From Alphaproteobacteria bacterium (GTDB lineage Bacteria > Pseudomonadota > Alphaproteobacteria > Puniceispirillales > Marisalimonadaceae), in NCBI GenBank assembly GCA_016777645.1, contig JADHRC010000033.1, positions 1 to 12,911 on the forward strand: a stretch of 12,911 nucleotides of DNA, written 5' to 3'. Position numbers and translations under genes: made by a program. Numbering within the stretch: the stretch's first letter is position 1; each line of letters opens with the position of its first letter. Positions 1 through 5,799 of this stretch are shown here, one piece after another. The notes under the pieces are model-generated. The model had not been told where the DNA came from. It saw only the letters and a program-made list of their open reading frames with translations, and ran no database searches.

Positions 1-298
1 CCTCTTGACCCTCGAGAGCCATCATGCCATCTTTTCTTGCAATTCCGGCTAATTCAGTCAGTCTAGTAATTAATTCATCATGTTTTTTTGCGCCTGGCAT
101 AAAAACTTTAACCAAAGTACCAAATGAAGCTAAAAACATAGGCAAGGTTGATCTATACATTACTGCAAAGAATGTTCCTCCAACTACAATCAACAGTGAA
201 GGAGTATCTACAAACATTCCTATTCCTCCAGAGGAAACCATAGCGCCTGCTATCATTCCAAGAGTGCCTATTAATCCAATTAGTGATGCTATATCCAT
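1..298 (-). CDS. motA: MotA/PomA flagellar motor stator subunit, 5' part (runs off window)
   Basis: The reverse strand reads MDIASLIGLIGTLGMIAGAM from an ATG at 298 and stays open to the window edge, giving about 99 residues. The first helix, the GIGMFVD segment, the second helix with LIVVGG, and the later ITRLTELAGIARKDG and MALE segments match the N-terminus of MotA/PomA/ExbB-type proton or sodium channel subunits, closest in style to PomA-like MotA. With MotB this protein forms the inner-membrane stator that drives flagellar rotation. The rest of the gene, and probably motB, should lie to the left of the window. A Shine-Dalgarno-like AAGG lies 7 bases before the ATG. A sigma-54-type promoter is predicted at 347-362 on the same strand, giving a leader of about 37 nt. 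The coupling ion cannot be decided from this part. Family assignment is secure. Confidence 0.93.
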   Translation of the reverse strand, partial: MDIASLIGLIGTLGMIAGAMVSSGGIGMFVDTPSLLIVVGGTFFAVMYRSTLPMFLASFGTLVKVFMPGAKKHDELITRLTELAGIARKDGMMALEGQE

Positions 299-333
299 TT
301 TTTTGCCTTCATAAAATATAAAATAATGATATT

Positions 334-349
334 AGGCACAATTTCTGCA
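334..349 (+). promoter_or_regulatory. Predicted sigma-54 (-24/-12) promoter for the DUF1566 gene
   Basis: The sequence AGGCACAATTTCTGCA has GG at 335-336 and GC at 347-348, the exact 10-base gap required by the sigma-54 consensus TGGCACG-N4-TTGCW. The GGCAC core and the TGCA core are both intact. Transcription would start near 359-360, about 38 bases before the ATG at 398. The GC at 347-348 is also the -12 element of the opposing motA promoter, so the two sites overlap completely. Confidence 0.78.
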
Positions 350-362
350 AGAATAAGACCAA
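347..362 (-). promoter_or_regulatory. Predicted sigma-54 (-24/-12) promoter for motA
   Basis: The reverse strand reads TTGGTCTTATTCTTGCA. GG lies at 360-359 and GC at 348-347, with exactly 10 bases between them, and the -12 box TTGCA matches the consensus fully. The -24 box keeps TTGG but loses the following CAC. The expected start is near 335, about 37 bases before the motA ATG at 298. Late flagellar genes are commonly sigma-54 dependent in several proteobacteria, which fits. The site shares its GC with the rightward promoter. Confidence 0.72.
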
Positions 363-397
363 AATGAGAAGTTGTAAAAAAAAACAGCGAGGATTTC

Positions 398-892
398 ATG
401 TTATTTCTCAAAATACCATTACTTAGAGTTAGTTCTTATATTATATTATTATTAATTTGTCTTAATTTCAATAAAGTTTGGGCTAATAATTTTATTACTA
501 GAGGGCATTATGTTATCGACCTTAGTCAAAAAATTGAGTGGCTCACTTGCCCTGTTGGAATGATTTGGGAAAATAAAAACTGTGTTGGCACAGCTTTGAA
601 AATGAAATTCGACGAAATTGAAACAGCCATTAAACAAGCTAATGAACAACTTGGAGGAAAATGGAGGTTGCCTAATAGAAAAGAGTTAGAGCTTTTGGTG
701 TGTAAAACATGTGAAAAAGTAAAAATAAATAATGTTTTATTTCCCAATACCCCTGCTGAGTCATTCTGGACTAATGAAAAAAATCCTTGGCAACCAAAAT
801 TTATGTGGACGGTTAATTTTTTTACAGGACATACTTTTGGTAGGTTCCCTGAATTCATTCCTAATTATGTAAGATTAGTTCGTGATAGGTAA
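398..892 (+). CDS. Secreted DUF1566 (Lcl C-terminal-like) domain protein
   Basis: This 164-residue protein starts at an ATG preceded at 5 bases by GAGG. Residues 1-29 form a signal peptide: a basic start, a hydrophobic core around SSYIILLLICL, and a cleavage-like site after VWA. The mature part carries the DUF1566 hallmarks: WRLPNRKELE at 89-98, SFWT at 122-125, a WTVNFFTG segment near 137-144, and YVRLVR at 157-162. Four cysteines (51, 62, 102, 105) could form disulphides in the periplasm or outside the cell. DUF1566 domains occur in surface and secreted proteins and some bind host or matrix polymers, but no specific role can be given here. The predicted sigma-54 promoter and the divergent motA suggest expression together with motility genes. 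Its stop is 2 bases from the stop of the convergent 75-residue gene. Confidence 0.85.
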   Translation: MLFLKIPLLRVSSYIILLLICLNFNKVWANNFITRGHYVIDLSQKIEWLTCPVGMIWENKNCVGTALKMKFDEIETAIKQANEQLGGKWRLPNRKELELLVCKTCEKVKINNVLFPNTPAESFWTNEKNPWQPKFMWTVNFFTGHTFGRFPEFIPNYVRLVRDR

Positions 893-894
893 GA

Positions 895-1122
895 TTAAAG
901 TTTTTTCTTCTCGATCAAATGTTTTATTACTTTCAGGCAAAACATTATTAGACCCAAAGTAATTATAAAGTAAGCTGCATTTGTAGGAGTAACAATTTTT
1001 AGATAATGGAGTTTATCACTTTTAATGAGACTTAAAAGGATAATGAAAGCAACGCTTAATAAAAATATTCGAATGATTTGACAGTTTTTACATTTTGGCT
1101 TTATTTTAGTTTCATTAGTCAT
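895..1122 (-). CDS. Small two-helix membrane protein with CxxC motif, function unknown
   Basis: This 75-residue product is not a family I recognise. It has a short lysine-rich N-terminus with CKNC at about residues 11-14, a hydrophobic helix (IIRIFLLSVAFIILLSLI, about 16-33), a short polar stretch, a second helix (AAYFIITLGLIMFCLKVI, about 49-66) and a basic tail ending EKKKL. Both termini are basic, so a hairpin with both ends in the cytoplasm is likely. No good Shine-Dalgarno sequence precedes the ATG, which lowers confidence. A near-consensus sigma-54 promoter 27 bases or so upstream of the start supports a real gene. It converges on the DUF1566 gene with only 2 bases between the stop codons. 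A role in motility is only a guess from context. Confidence 0.6.
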   Translation of the reverse strand: MTNETKIKPKCKNCQIIRIFLLSVAFIILLSLIKSDKLHYLKIVTPTNAAYFIITLGLIMFCLKVIKHLIEKKKL

Positions 1123-1158
1123 TTTGAATTTTTAACTTACTATTACTTATAATATGTT

Positions 1159-1175
1159 TGCACAACGTATGCCAA
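1159..1175 (-). promoter_or_regulatory. Predicted sigma-54 (-24/-12) promoter for the 75-aa membrane protein
   Basis: The reverse strand reads TTGGCATACGTTGTGCA. GG lies at 1173-1172 and GC at 1161-1160, with exactly 10 bases between. TTGGCA of the -24 box and TGCAA of the -12 box match the consensus. The predicted start is near 1149, leaving a leader of about 26 bases before the ATG at 1122. There is no GG at 1148-1149, so this is a one-way site, unlike the two paired sites. Confidence 0.78.
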
Positions 1176-1402
1176 ATAATTGACTATATATTTTTATTAT
1201 AACATTTTTTAAAAAATTTTTTTAAACTTTTTTTATTATTATTGATATAAAGCATTGTTTTTATTGATCTTATTATTTTGCGTTAGATTTAAATTTGTCA
1301 TTTCTTTGTCTGTTTTTATTGTCAAATTAAGATTTTGATTTTTTATCATTTAATTGTTTTTCTCTCCTTATTAAATATCAAAATTTAGTTTTGGAGATAA
1401 TT
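1176..1402. other. AT-rich leader/intergenic region upstream of rpoN
   Basis: This stretch of about 227 bases is almost pure A and T, with runs such as TTTTTTAAAAAATTTTTTT near 1205-1223. It must hold the rpoN promoter. I could not find a -35/-10 pair with acceptable spacing: the TTGTCA at 1319-1324 has no good -10 at 16-18 bases. It has no rightward GG-N10-GC, so rpoN itself does not appear to be sigma-54 dependent. It could also hold activator binding sites for the leftward promoter at 1159-1175. No open frame of note. Confidence 0.4.
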
Positions 1403-2893
1403 ATGAAATTAGGTCAACAGCTTAAAATAAAACAAAACCAGTCTTTAATTATGACGCCACAATTGCAACAAGCAATTAAATTATTACAGCTAACTAATTT
1501 AGAATTAACTGAATTTGTTGAGAAAGCTAAATTAGAAAATCCATTTTTACAAGATAACAGAGATCATATAGAGATTAATAATATTCAAAAAGCAACTCCA
1601 GAACCTGATGCTTTTGAAAATATGGCAAATACCACTGACCCACTAAAAAAACAAAGCCAGATAGATTTGGAAAACACTTTTGATACACATTTATCCACAA
1701 ATAATAATTTAGAAAATAAAAAATTATATGACAAAGAAATTGTAAGAGGAAGTAACGATATTTCAGCAGGAGAAGTAATTGAAAAAACTCTTGAAAATAA
1801 AATATCTCTTAAAGAAAATTTGGTTAATCAGATCAATTTAACTTTTAGAGAAAAAGATCAAAAATTAATTGCAATTGCTATGGTAGATTATCTACATCCA
1901 AGTGGTTGGTTTACTCATCCCATAAATGAAGTCGCAAATGATTTAAAAGTTAATGAATCAAAAATAAATATATTATTAGAAAAATTGAAAAAATTAGAAC
2001 CAGTTGGGATTTTTTCTGAAAATTTATCTGAATGTTTAAAACAACAATTAATAGATAAAAATCTTTTTAATGAACACTACAAAATTTTACTTGATAATCT
2101 TCAACATTTACCAACTGGAAAGTTTAAACAAATCAGTAAGCTATGTGGAGTAGCAGAAACTAATTTGTTTGAGATGATAAAAGTTATAAAAACCCTAAAC
2201 CCAAAACCGGCAGAACAATTTTTACAAGAAAAAATTTTGATAGATCAACCTGATATTATTGTTAAAAGATCAGAAAAAGGTTGGAGGATAGATTTAAATA
2301 GTTCTACTTTACCAACTGTGTGTATAGACGAAGAGTATATTGATGAAATTGATAATTATAAATTAGATGAGAAAGCTAATAATTTTACTTTTGAAAAAAT
2401 CGGGGAAGCTCGTTGGCTTAAAAAAGCTGTTGAGCAGAGAAATAAAACTATTTTAAGGGTGACTTCTGAAATAGTTAAAAAGCAAGTTGGTTTCTTTAGA
2501 CATGGATTTAGTCATATGAAACCAATGATACTAAAAGATATTTCAGATGCCATAGGTATGCATGAGAGTACAGTATCAAGAGTTACCAATAGCAAGTTGA
2601 TGTTAACAGAATGGGGGGTTATACCTTTAAAACAGTTCTTTTCAGCATCAATTTCTGGTTGTGAAAACTCAGAAATGCATGCTGCCTCTGCAGTTAGAGA
2701 AACAATAAAAAGTTTAATTTCTGCTGAAATTTCTAACAAACCTTTAAGTGATGATAAATTAGCAAAAATTTTGAATAAGGATGGAATGAATGTAGCAAGA
2801 AGAACGGTTGCTAAATATAGAGATATGCTAAATATCCCATCTAGCTCTCAAAGAAAAAGATCATCTAGATTACAAAAACTAGTATCTAATTAA
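1403..2893 (+). CDS. rpoN: RNA polymerase sigma-54 factor
   Basis: This 496-residue protein is a full-length sigma-54. It replaces sigma-70 on core polymerase, recognises -24/-12 promoters and needs an AAA+ activator to open them. Region I (about 1-50) is the glutamine- and leucine-rich segment with SLIMTPQLQQAIKLLQLTN and LENPFL, which activators contact. An acidic, poorly conserved linker follows (about 55-110). The core-binding region is in the middle. A helix-turn-helix with AIGMHESTVSRVTNSK lies near 375-398 and binds the -12 element. The RpoN box ARRTVAKYRD (about 465-474), which binds -24, has D where E is usual. The ATG at 1403 is chosen over an in-frame TTG at 1391 because GGAG lies 6 bases before it and MKLGQQLKIKQ is the normal start. 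The lptB, hpf and ptsN genes that often flank rpoN are absent. Confidence 0.97.
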   Translation: MKLGQQLKIKQNQSLIMTPQLQQAIKLLQLTNLELTEFVEKAKLENPFLQDNRDHIEINNIQKATPEPDAFENMANTTDPLKKQSQIDLENTFDTHLSTNNNLENKKLYDKEIVRGSNDISAGEVIEKTLENKISLKENLVNQINLTFREKDQKLIAIAMVDYLHPSGWFTHPINEVANDLKVNESKINILLEKLKKLEPVGIFSENLSECLKQQLIDKNLFNEHYKILLDNLQHLPTGKFKQISKLCGVAETNLFEMIKVIKTLNPKPAEQFLQEKILIDQPDIIVKRSEKGWRIDLNSSTLPTVCIDEEYIDEIDNYKLDEKANNFTFEKIGEARWLKKAVEQRNKTILRVTSEIVKKQVGFFRHGFSHMKPMILKDISDAIGMHESTVSRVTNSKLMLTEWGVIPLKQFFSASISGCENSEMHAASAVRETIKSLISAEISNKPLSDDKLAKILNKDGMNVARRTVAKYRDMLNIPSSSQRKRSSRLQKLVSN

Positions 2894-2898
2894 AAATT

Positions 2899-3090
2899 TT
2901 ACTTAGATAAAGAGGAAACAAAATATGAAGGCATATTGTTTTTATTAGCTAGTATATATTTTAAAGGGATATCAAACTTTTTCTTTTTGAAACCGTTATC
3001 ATCGTAATAATCAATTTTTATGATGTAATCATTTAAGTTGTTAAGTAAAATTTGTTTATCATTCTTATTAGGTTTTAATTCATTTAACAT
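2899..3090 (-). CDS. 63-residue basic protein of unknown function
   Basis: I do not recognise this protein. It is hydrophilic and charged, with runs of lysine (FKKKKFD near 34-40), an aromatic IDYYDD segment near 26-31, and no signal peptide or membrane helix. GGAG lies 10 bases before the ATG, and a near-perfect sigma-54 promoter ends about 31 bases upstream of it, so expression is credible despite the small size. Its stop codon is 5 bases from the stop of rpoN, which it faces. A small sigma-54-dependent gene next to rpoN could feed back on sigma-54 activity or belong to the motility/shape set, but nothing in the sequence decides this. Confidence 0.62.
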   Translation of the reverse strand: MLNELKPNKNDKQILLNNLNDYIIKIDYYDDNGFKKKKFDIPLKYILANKNNMPSYFVSSLSK

Positions 3091-3121
3091 ATTCTATAAT
3101 CTCCAATACATAAAGTTTAAA

Positions 3122-3138
3122 TGCATTAGTCATGCCAA
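3122..3138 (-). promoter_or_regulatory. Predicted sigma-54 (-24/-12) promoter for the 63-aa gene
   Basis: The reverse strand reads TTGGCATGACTAATGCA. GG lies at 3136-3135 and GC at 3124-3123, with exactly 10 bases between. Compared with TTGGCACG-N4-TTGCW, only two defined positions differ, making it one of the best matches in the window. The start would be near 3111, giving a leader of about 21 bases that contains the Shine-Dalgarno sequence of the 63-residue gene. The site sits in the short gap after the M23 peptidase gene. Confidence 0.8.
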
Positions 3139-3147
3139 TGTTAAATT

Positions 3148-4476
3148 TTAATTTGTATTATCTACATATCCCTTTAGGCTTGATCTACTAAGAAGACTTC
3201 TCCCTATTTTGATGTATACTGCTGGGTTGGTAGATTTTCCATTTACAGATATTTCATAATGAAGGTGGGCACCCTTAACTCTTCCTGTTCTCCCCATTTT
3301 ACCAATAATTTGCCCTTCACTAACAATATCACCTCTTTTAACATTTATTTTTGCTAGATGACCATATGTAGTCATGATTCCATAATTATGTTTAATTCTT
3401 ATAACTTTCCCAAATGAACCATGATAACCTGCAAAAACGACAGTCCCGTCAGCTGAAACAGTTACATTTTCTTGCCAAGTACCTGCTAAATCTATTCCAT
3501 GATGCATTCGATATTTACCGGTAACAGGATGTTTTCTGGGGCCATAAGGGCTGGAAACATAATAATGTTCCATTGGAGGTTTTAAAGGTATATTTTGAAG
3601 TGCTTCTTTATAGGTGGCTAATAAATTAAGACGATTACTTAGGTTTCTAAAAAAATTATCACTATCCGGGTCAATTTGTTGATCACTGTTTATTATTGAT
3701 TGAACGCTAACTAAGTCGCTATTATTAACTTTAACGTTTATCTTTTTAAATACATTCTCCATTTGCATTAGTTCATTATCAACAGAAGCTAAAAAACGTA
3801 AACTTTTAGCTTTAGTGTTTAATTTAGGAGGTTGAGGTACTTCAATTTCTTCATTTATTTCAAAATTAGGATTTTCTGATAATAAAATATTACTTTCATC
3901 AAAAACTTTTGATGAAATAGAGATTGGTATGTCCTGATTTCTTCTCGTATTATTGAACAGGTCATAGCTTTGTAGGTTTTTTTCTGTGGTTTGAATATAA
4001 TATTGAGTACGATAATCATAATCTTTATTTTTAAGATCTTTTGTATTTAATTCGTAAAGTTCTTCAGTTTCATTATCTTCAAGGTTTATTTTTCTTGAGA
4101 CTGGAAAAGTTATATTAGATTGATCTGGTGTATCTATATTAACAACAGTATCGGAATCATTTTCAATTGGACTTGGGATGTTTGCTGAAGCTTCTGTAAT
4201 TATATCATTATGTTTTGCAACATCTATTGCAGAATATATGCCTTGAGCTGACCAATAAATGATGCTTGTCAATCCGACAAGTGTTGTAATTAAAGCTCCA
4301 GTATAATGTATAGGTTTAAAAGCAATTTCGATTGGTCCTTTTTTAGTAAAAACCAAAAATCGCCTTTCAGAAAAAAGGCCTAATTTTTTATTTTTCTGAA
4401 CTTGTTCTCCAAATCTTTGTCCAGTTTTTACAGGAGGAAGATTTTTTCCAAATTTATTAAAGGTGGAATTAACCAC
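3148..4476 (-). CDS. Membrane-anchored M23 (LytM-type) peptidoglycan endopeptidase
   Basis: This 442-residue protein has a basic cytoplasmic N-terminus (1-57), one membrane helix (about 58-84), a long acidic periplasmic linker (about 85-300) and a C-terminal M23 domain (about 305-425). The zinc-site residues are all present: H325-x3-D329 in HHGIDLAG, H373 in TYGHL, and H404-L-H406 in GAHLHYEI. It should therefore be an active zinc endopeptidase cutting cross-links in peptidoglycan. The start is GTG at 4476: an ATG at 4480 hits a stop after three codons, and GGAG inside the upstream gene's last codons lies 6 bases before the GTG. Translation is probably coupled to the upstream gene, whose TAA ends 3 bases earlier. 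M23 peptidases paired with bactofilins (for example CcmA with Csd1 in Helicobacter pylori, and LmdC in Hyphomonas neptunium) set cell shape; the cytoplasmic tail is the likely bactofilin contact. Confidence 0.92.
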   Translation of the reverse strand: MVNSTFNKFGKNLPPVKTGQRFGEQVQKNKKLGLFSERRFLVFTKKGPIEIAFKPIHYTGALITTLVGLTSIIYWSAQGIYSAIDVAKHNDIITEASANIPSPIENDSDTVVNIDTPDQSNITFPVSRKINLEDNETEELYELNTKDLKNKDYDYRTQYYIQTTEKNLQSYDLFNNTRRNQDIPISISSKVFDESNILLSENPNFEINEEIEVPQPPKLNTKAKSLRFLASVDNELMQMENVFKKINVKVNNSDLVSVQSIINSDQQIDPDSDNFFRNLSNRLNLLATYKEALQNIPLKPPMEHYYVSSPYGPRKHPVTGKYRMHHGIDLAGTWQENVTVSADGTVVFAGYHGSFGKVIRIKHNYGIMTTYGHLAKINVKRGDIVSEGQIIGKMGRTGRVKGAHLHYEISVNGKSTNPAVYIKIGRSLLSRSSLKGYVDNTN

Positions 4477-4479
4477 TCA

Positions 4480-4854
4480 TTACTCCATCCCAATGTATAA
4501 AAAAAACAAAATACCAAAATTAGACAAAATTTGTACGATAAACATTGCAATTAGAATTTTATTAGAAATAGGATTTTTGACAGATAAACTTAATGCTGGA
4601 AAAGTCTCATTTTTTAAATTAGTTTTTTCAATTTTATTTTCATTGATATTTAATTCTTCATTAATAATTGTGTCATCATCAAAATGATTCGCATTAATAT
4701 TTTGTGTTTCCATTGAGAGAGTTATGTTTGAGTTCTTTGTTTTATGAAAAACTTCATTTGAAACTTTTGTATTAATTTGTTTTGTAGCTTCATTTTCTAT
4801 CTGAATTCGCATTTTTTCAATACGATCTCTTAAATCAATTATTTCTTCGGCCAT
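4480..4854 (-). CDS. Tail-anchored protein with N-terminal coiled-coil-like helix, partner of the M23 peptidase
   Basis: This 124-residue protein is not a family I recognise. Residues 3-28 (EEIIDLRDRIEKMRIQIENEA) form a charged amphipathic helix suited to a short coiled coil. Residues 30-95 are low-complexity, asparagine- and acid-rich and probably disordered. A single hydrophobic helix (ILIAMFIVQILSNFGILFFLYI, about 100-121) ends three residues before the stop, so the protein should be tail-anchored with its bulk in the cytoplasm. It is first in an operon with the M23 peptidase, 3 bases apart, and carries that gene's ribosome binding site in its last codons. This points to a helper that links the peptidase to the bactofilin layer, which is an inference. 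A predicted sigma-54 promoter lies about 50 bases upstream. The Shine-Dalgarno signal is weak (GGA at 3 bases). Confidence 0.75.
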   Translation of the reverse strand: MAEEIIDLRDRIEKMRIQIENEATKQINTKVSNEVFHKTKNSNITLSMETQNINANHFDDDTIINEELNINENKIEKTNLKNETFPALSLSVKNPISNKILIAMFIVQILSNFGILFFLYIGME

Positions 4855-4891
4855 TTTCCAAAACTCTAGTTTTTTTTTTCATTGAATATTA

Positions 4892-4907
4892 TGGCAAGTT
4901 AATTGCA
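4892..4907 (+). promoter_or_regulatory. Predicted sigma-54 (-24/-12) promoter for the bactofilin operon
   Basis: TGGCAAGTTAATTGCA has GG at 4893-4894 and GC at 4905-4906, exactly 10 bases apart. The -12 box ATTGCAT matches fully, and TGGCA of the -24 box is intact. Transcription would start near 4918, leaving an AT-rich leader of about 110 bases before the first bactofilin ATG at 5028. The GC at 4905-4906 is shared with the opposing promoter. Confidence 0.8.
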
Positions 4908-4920
4908 TCATTCATACCAA
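4904..4920 (-). promoter_or_regulatory. Predicted sigma-54 (-24/-12) promoter for the coiled-coil/M23 operon
   Basis: The reverse strand reads TTGGTATGAATGATGCA. GG lies at 4918-4917 and GC at 4906-4905, with exactly 10 bases between. TTGG, the A and G of the -24 box, and TGCAA of the -12 box agree with the consensus. The start would be near 4893-4894, about 39 bases before the ATG at 4854. It mirrors the arrangement at 334-362. Confidence 0.75.
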
Positions 4921-5027
4921 ATAAATCTATTTTGAATAATTTTTTTAATTAGTTTAATAATAATGACAAGTACTTAATTGTAGGTAATGATAATTTTAAT
5001 TTAAAAGTAGGAAAAGGAATTTCCATA
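4921..5027 (+). other. AT-rich leader of the bactofilin operon
   Basis: If the sigma-54 start near 4918 is right, the bactofilin mRNA carries a leader of about 110 bases. It holds poly-T and AT repeats, an AAGTACTT palindrome near 4968-4975, and an AAGGA ribosome binding site 9 bases before the ATG at 5028. No open frame is seen. Activator sites could lie here, since flagellar sigma-54 activators in Caulobacter can bind downstream of start sites, but no site was recognised. Confidence 0.35.
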
Positions 5028-5372
5028 ATGTTAGGAAGAACAAACGAAACTGAAACTGCAAAATCAATTATCTCTAGTGACATGAAAATTAAAGGAAAAA
5101 TTTCTGCTGAAGGTAACTTGATTTTATTAGGTTCAGTTGTAGGAGATATCAAGTGCCATAGCTTGAATGTTGAGGGTACTGGTTCATTAAAAGGGAATGT
5201 TGAAGCTGATGTAATAACTGTATCTGGAAAATGTGATGGACAGATTTTAGGAGATGTAGTTTCTGTCAAATCTACAGGAAAAATTTCAGGGGAAGTCTTT
5301 TATGAAAATATTTCGATTGAAGAAGGTGCAATAGTAGAAGCACAAATTGGGAAAAAACAAAATAAAAAATAA
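5028..5372 (+). CDS. Bactofilin 1 (CcmA/BacA family cytoskeletal protein)
   Basis: This 114-residue protein is a bactofilin (DUF583). The core, about residues 15-106, is a right-handed beta-helix made of repeats with alternating glycine and hydrophobic residues, such as MKIKGKISAEGNLILLGSVV and TGSLKGNVEADVITVSGKCD. Bactofilins polymerise into non-polar filaments on the inner face of the cytoplasmic membrane and recruit cell-wall enzymes. The N-terminus MLGRTNETE could be a short membrane-targeting segment like those of other bactofilins, which the next two copies lack; this is tentative. The C-terminus is a basic tail ending KKQNKK. It leads a three-gene bactofilin operon, with 12 bases to the next gene. 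Confidence 0.93.
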   Translation: MLGRTNETETAKSIISSDMKIKGKISAEGNLILLGSVVGDIKCHSLNVEGTGSLKGNVEADVITVSGKCDGQILGDVVSVKSTGKISGEVFYENISIEEGAIVEAQIGKKQNKK

Positions 5373-5384
5373 AGGAGATCATGG

Positions 5385-5777
5385 ATGGCTAATAAACAGG
5401 CAGTTTTAGGTTCTGGTGCGAGATTTACTGGAAAAATTTCTAATGCGAAATCTATCGAAATTAATGGTTATGTTGAAGCTGATTTAACAACTGAAAAAGT
5501 TACAATAGGTTCTACAGGAAAGTTTATTGGAGCAGTTGATTCTGATTTAGTTGTAATTGCAGGTGAATATGAAGGTAAAATGCAAGCAGAAAGTGTTTGG
5601 CTTACGGAAACATCTCGCATTAGTGGTGAAGTTCATTACAAATCATTACAAATGGATAGAGGCGCTGCCTTAAATTGTAGAGTGGTTCATAATTGGAATG
5701 AGACTAATAGTCAAAAAGTTGATGAAAATGATCAAAATGATGACGAAGTTTTAGAAGAACAAACTAATGAAAAATAA
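5385..5777 (+). CDS. Bactofilin 2 with acidic C-terminal tail
   Basis: This 130-residue bactofilin has a core at about residues 8-102 with the same beta-helix periodicity (ARFTGKISNAKSIEINGYVE, then SEGK-like turns and SRISGEVHYKSLQMDRGAAL). Residues 103-130 form an acidic, asparagine-rich tail (DENDQNDDEVLEEQ) not found in the other two copies and possibly a binding site for a partner. The ATG at 5385 is used because GGAG lies 7 bases before it; the ATG at 5381 is in another frame and stops at once. Different tails on otherwise similar cores suggest that the three proteins copolymerise but contact different clients, which is an inference. Confidence 0.92.
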   Translation: MANKQAVLGSGARFTGKISNAKSIEINGYVEADLTTEKVTIGSTGKFIGAVDSDLVVIAGEYEGKMQAESVWLTETSRISGEVHYKSLQMDRGAALNCRVVHNWNETNSQKVDENDQNDDEVLEEQTNEK

Positions 5778-5799
5778 AATTTTTAAAAAGGATTAAATT

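Noticed and set aside
24..314. Rightward 96-residue open frame at the left edge
   Set aside because: It is the reverse-strand shadow of motA, whose own frame gives a clear membrane protein.
588..604. TTGGCACAGCTTTGAA as a sigma-54 site inside the DUF1566 gene
   Set aside because: The -24 half is good, but no GC follows at the required 10-base gap, and it lies in coding sequence.
526..858. Leftward 110-residue open frame antisense to the DUF1566 gene
   Set aside because: It is a shadow frame without family features, promoter or ribosome binding site.
1205..1230. TTTTTTAAAAAATTTTTTT stretch as a terminator
   Set aside because: It is a pure A/T palindrome with no GC stem and lies upstream of rpoN rather than after a gene end.
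2411..2428. TTGGCTTAAAAAAGCTG inside rpoN as a sigma-54 site
   Set aside because: The GG-to-GC gap is 9 bases, not 10, and it codes for conserved rpoN residues.
4963..4994. ATGACA ... GATAAT as a sigma-70 promoter for the bactofilins
   Set aside because: The spacer is 20 bases and such boxes are common by chance in AT-rich DNA.
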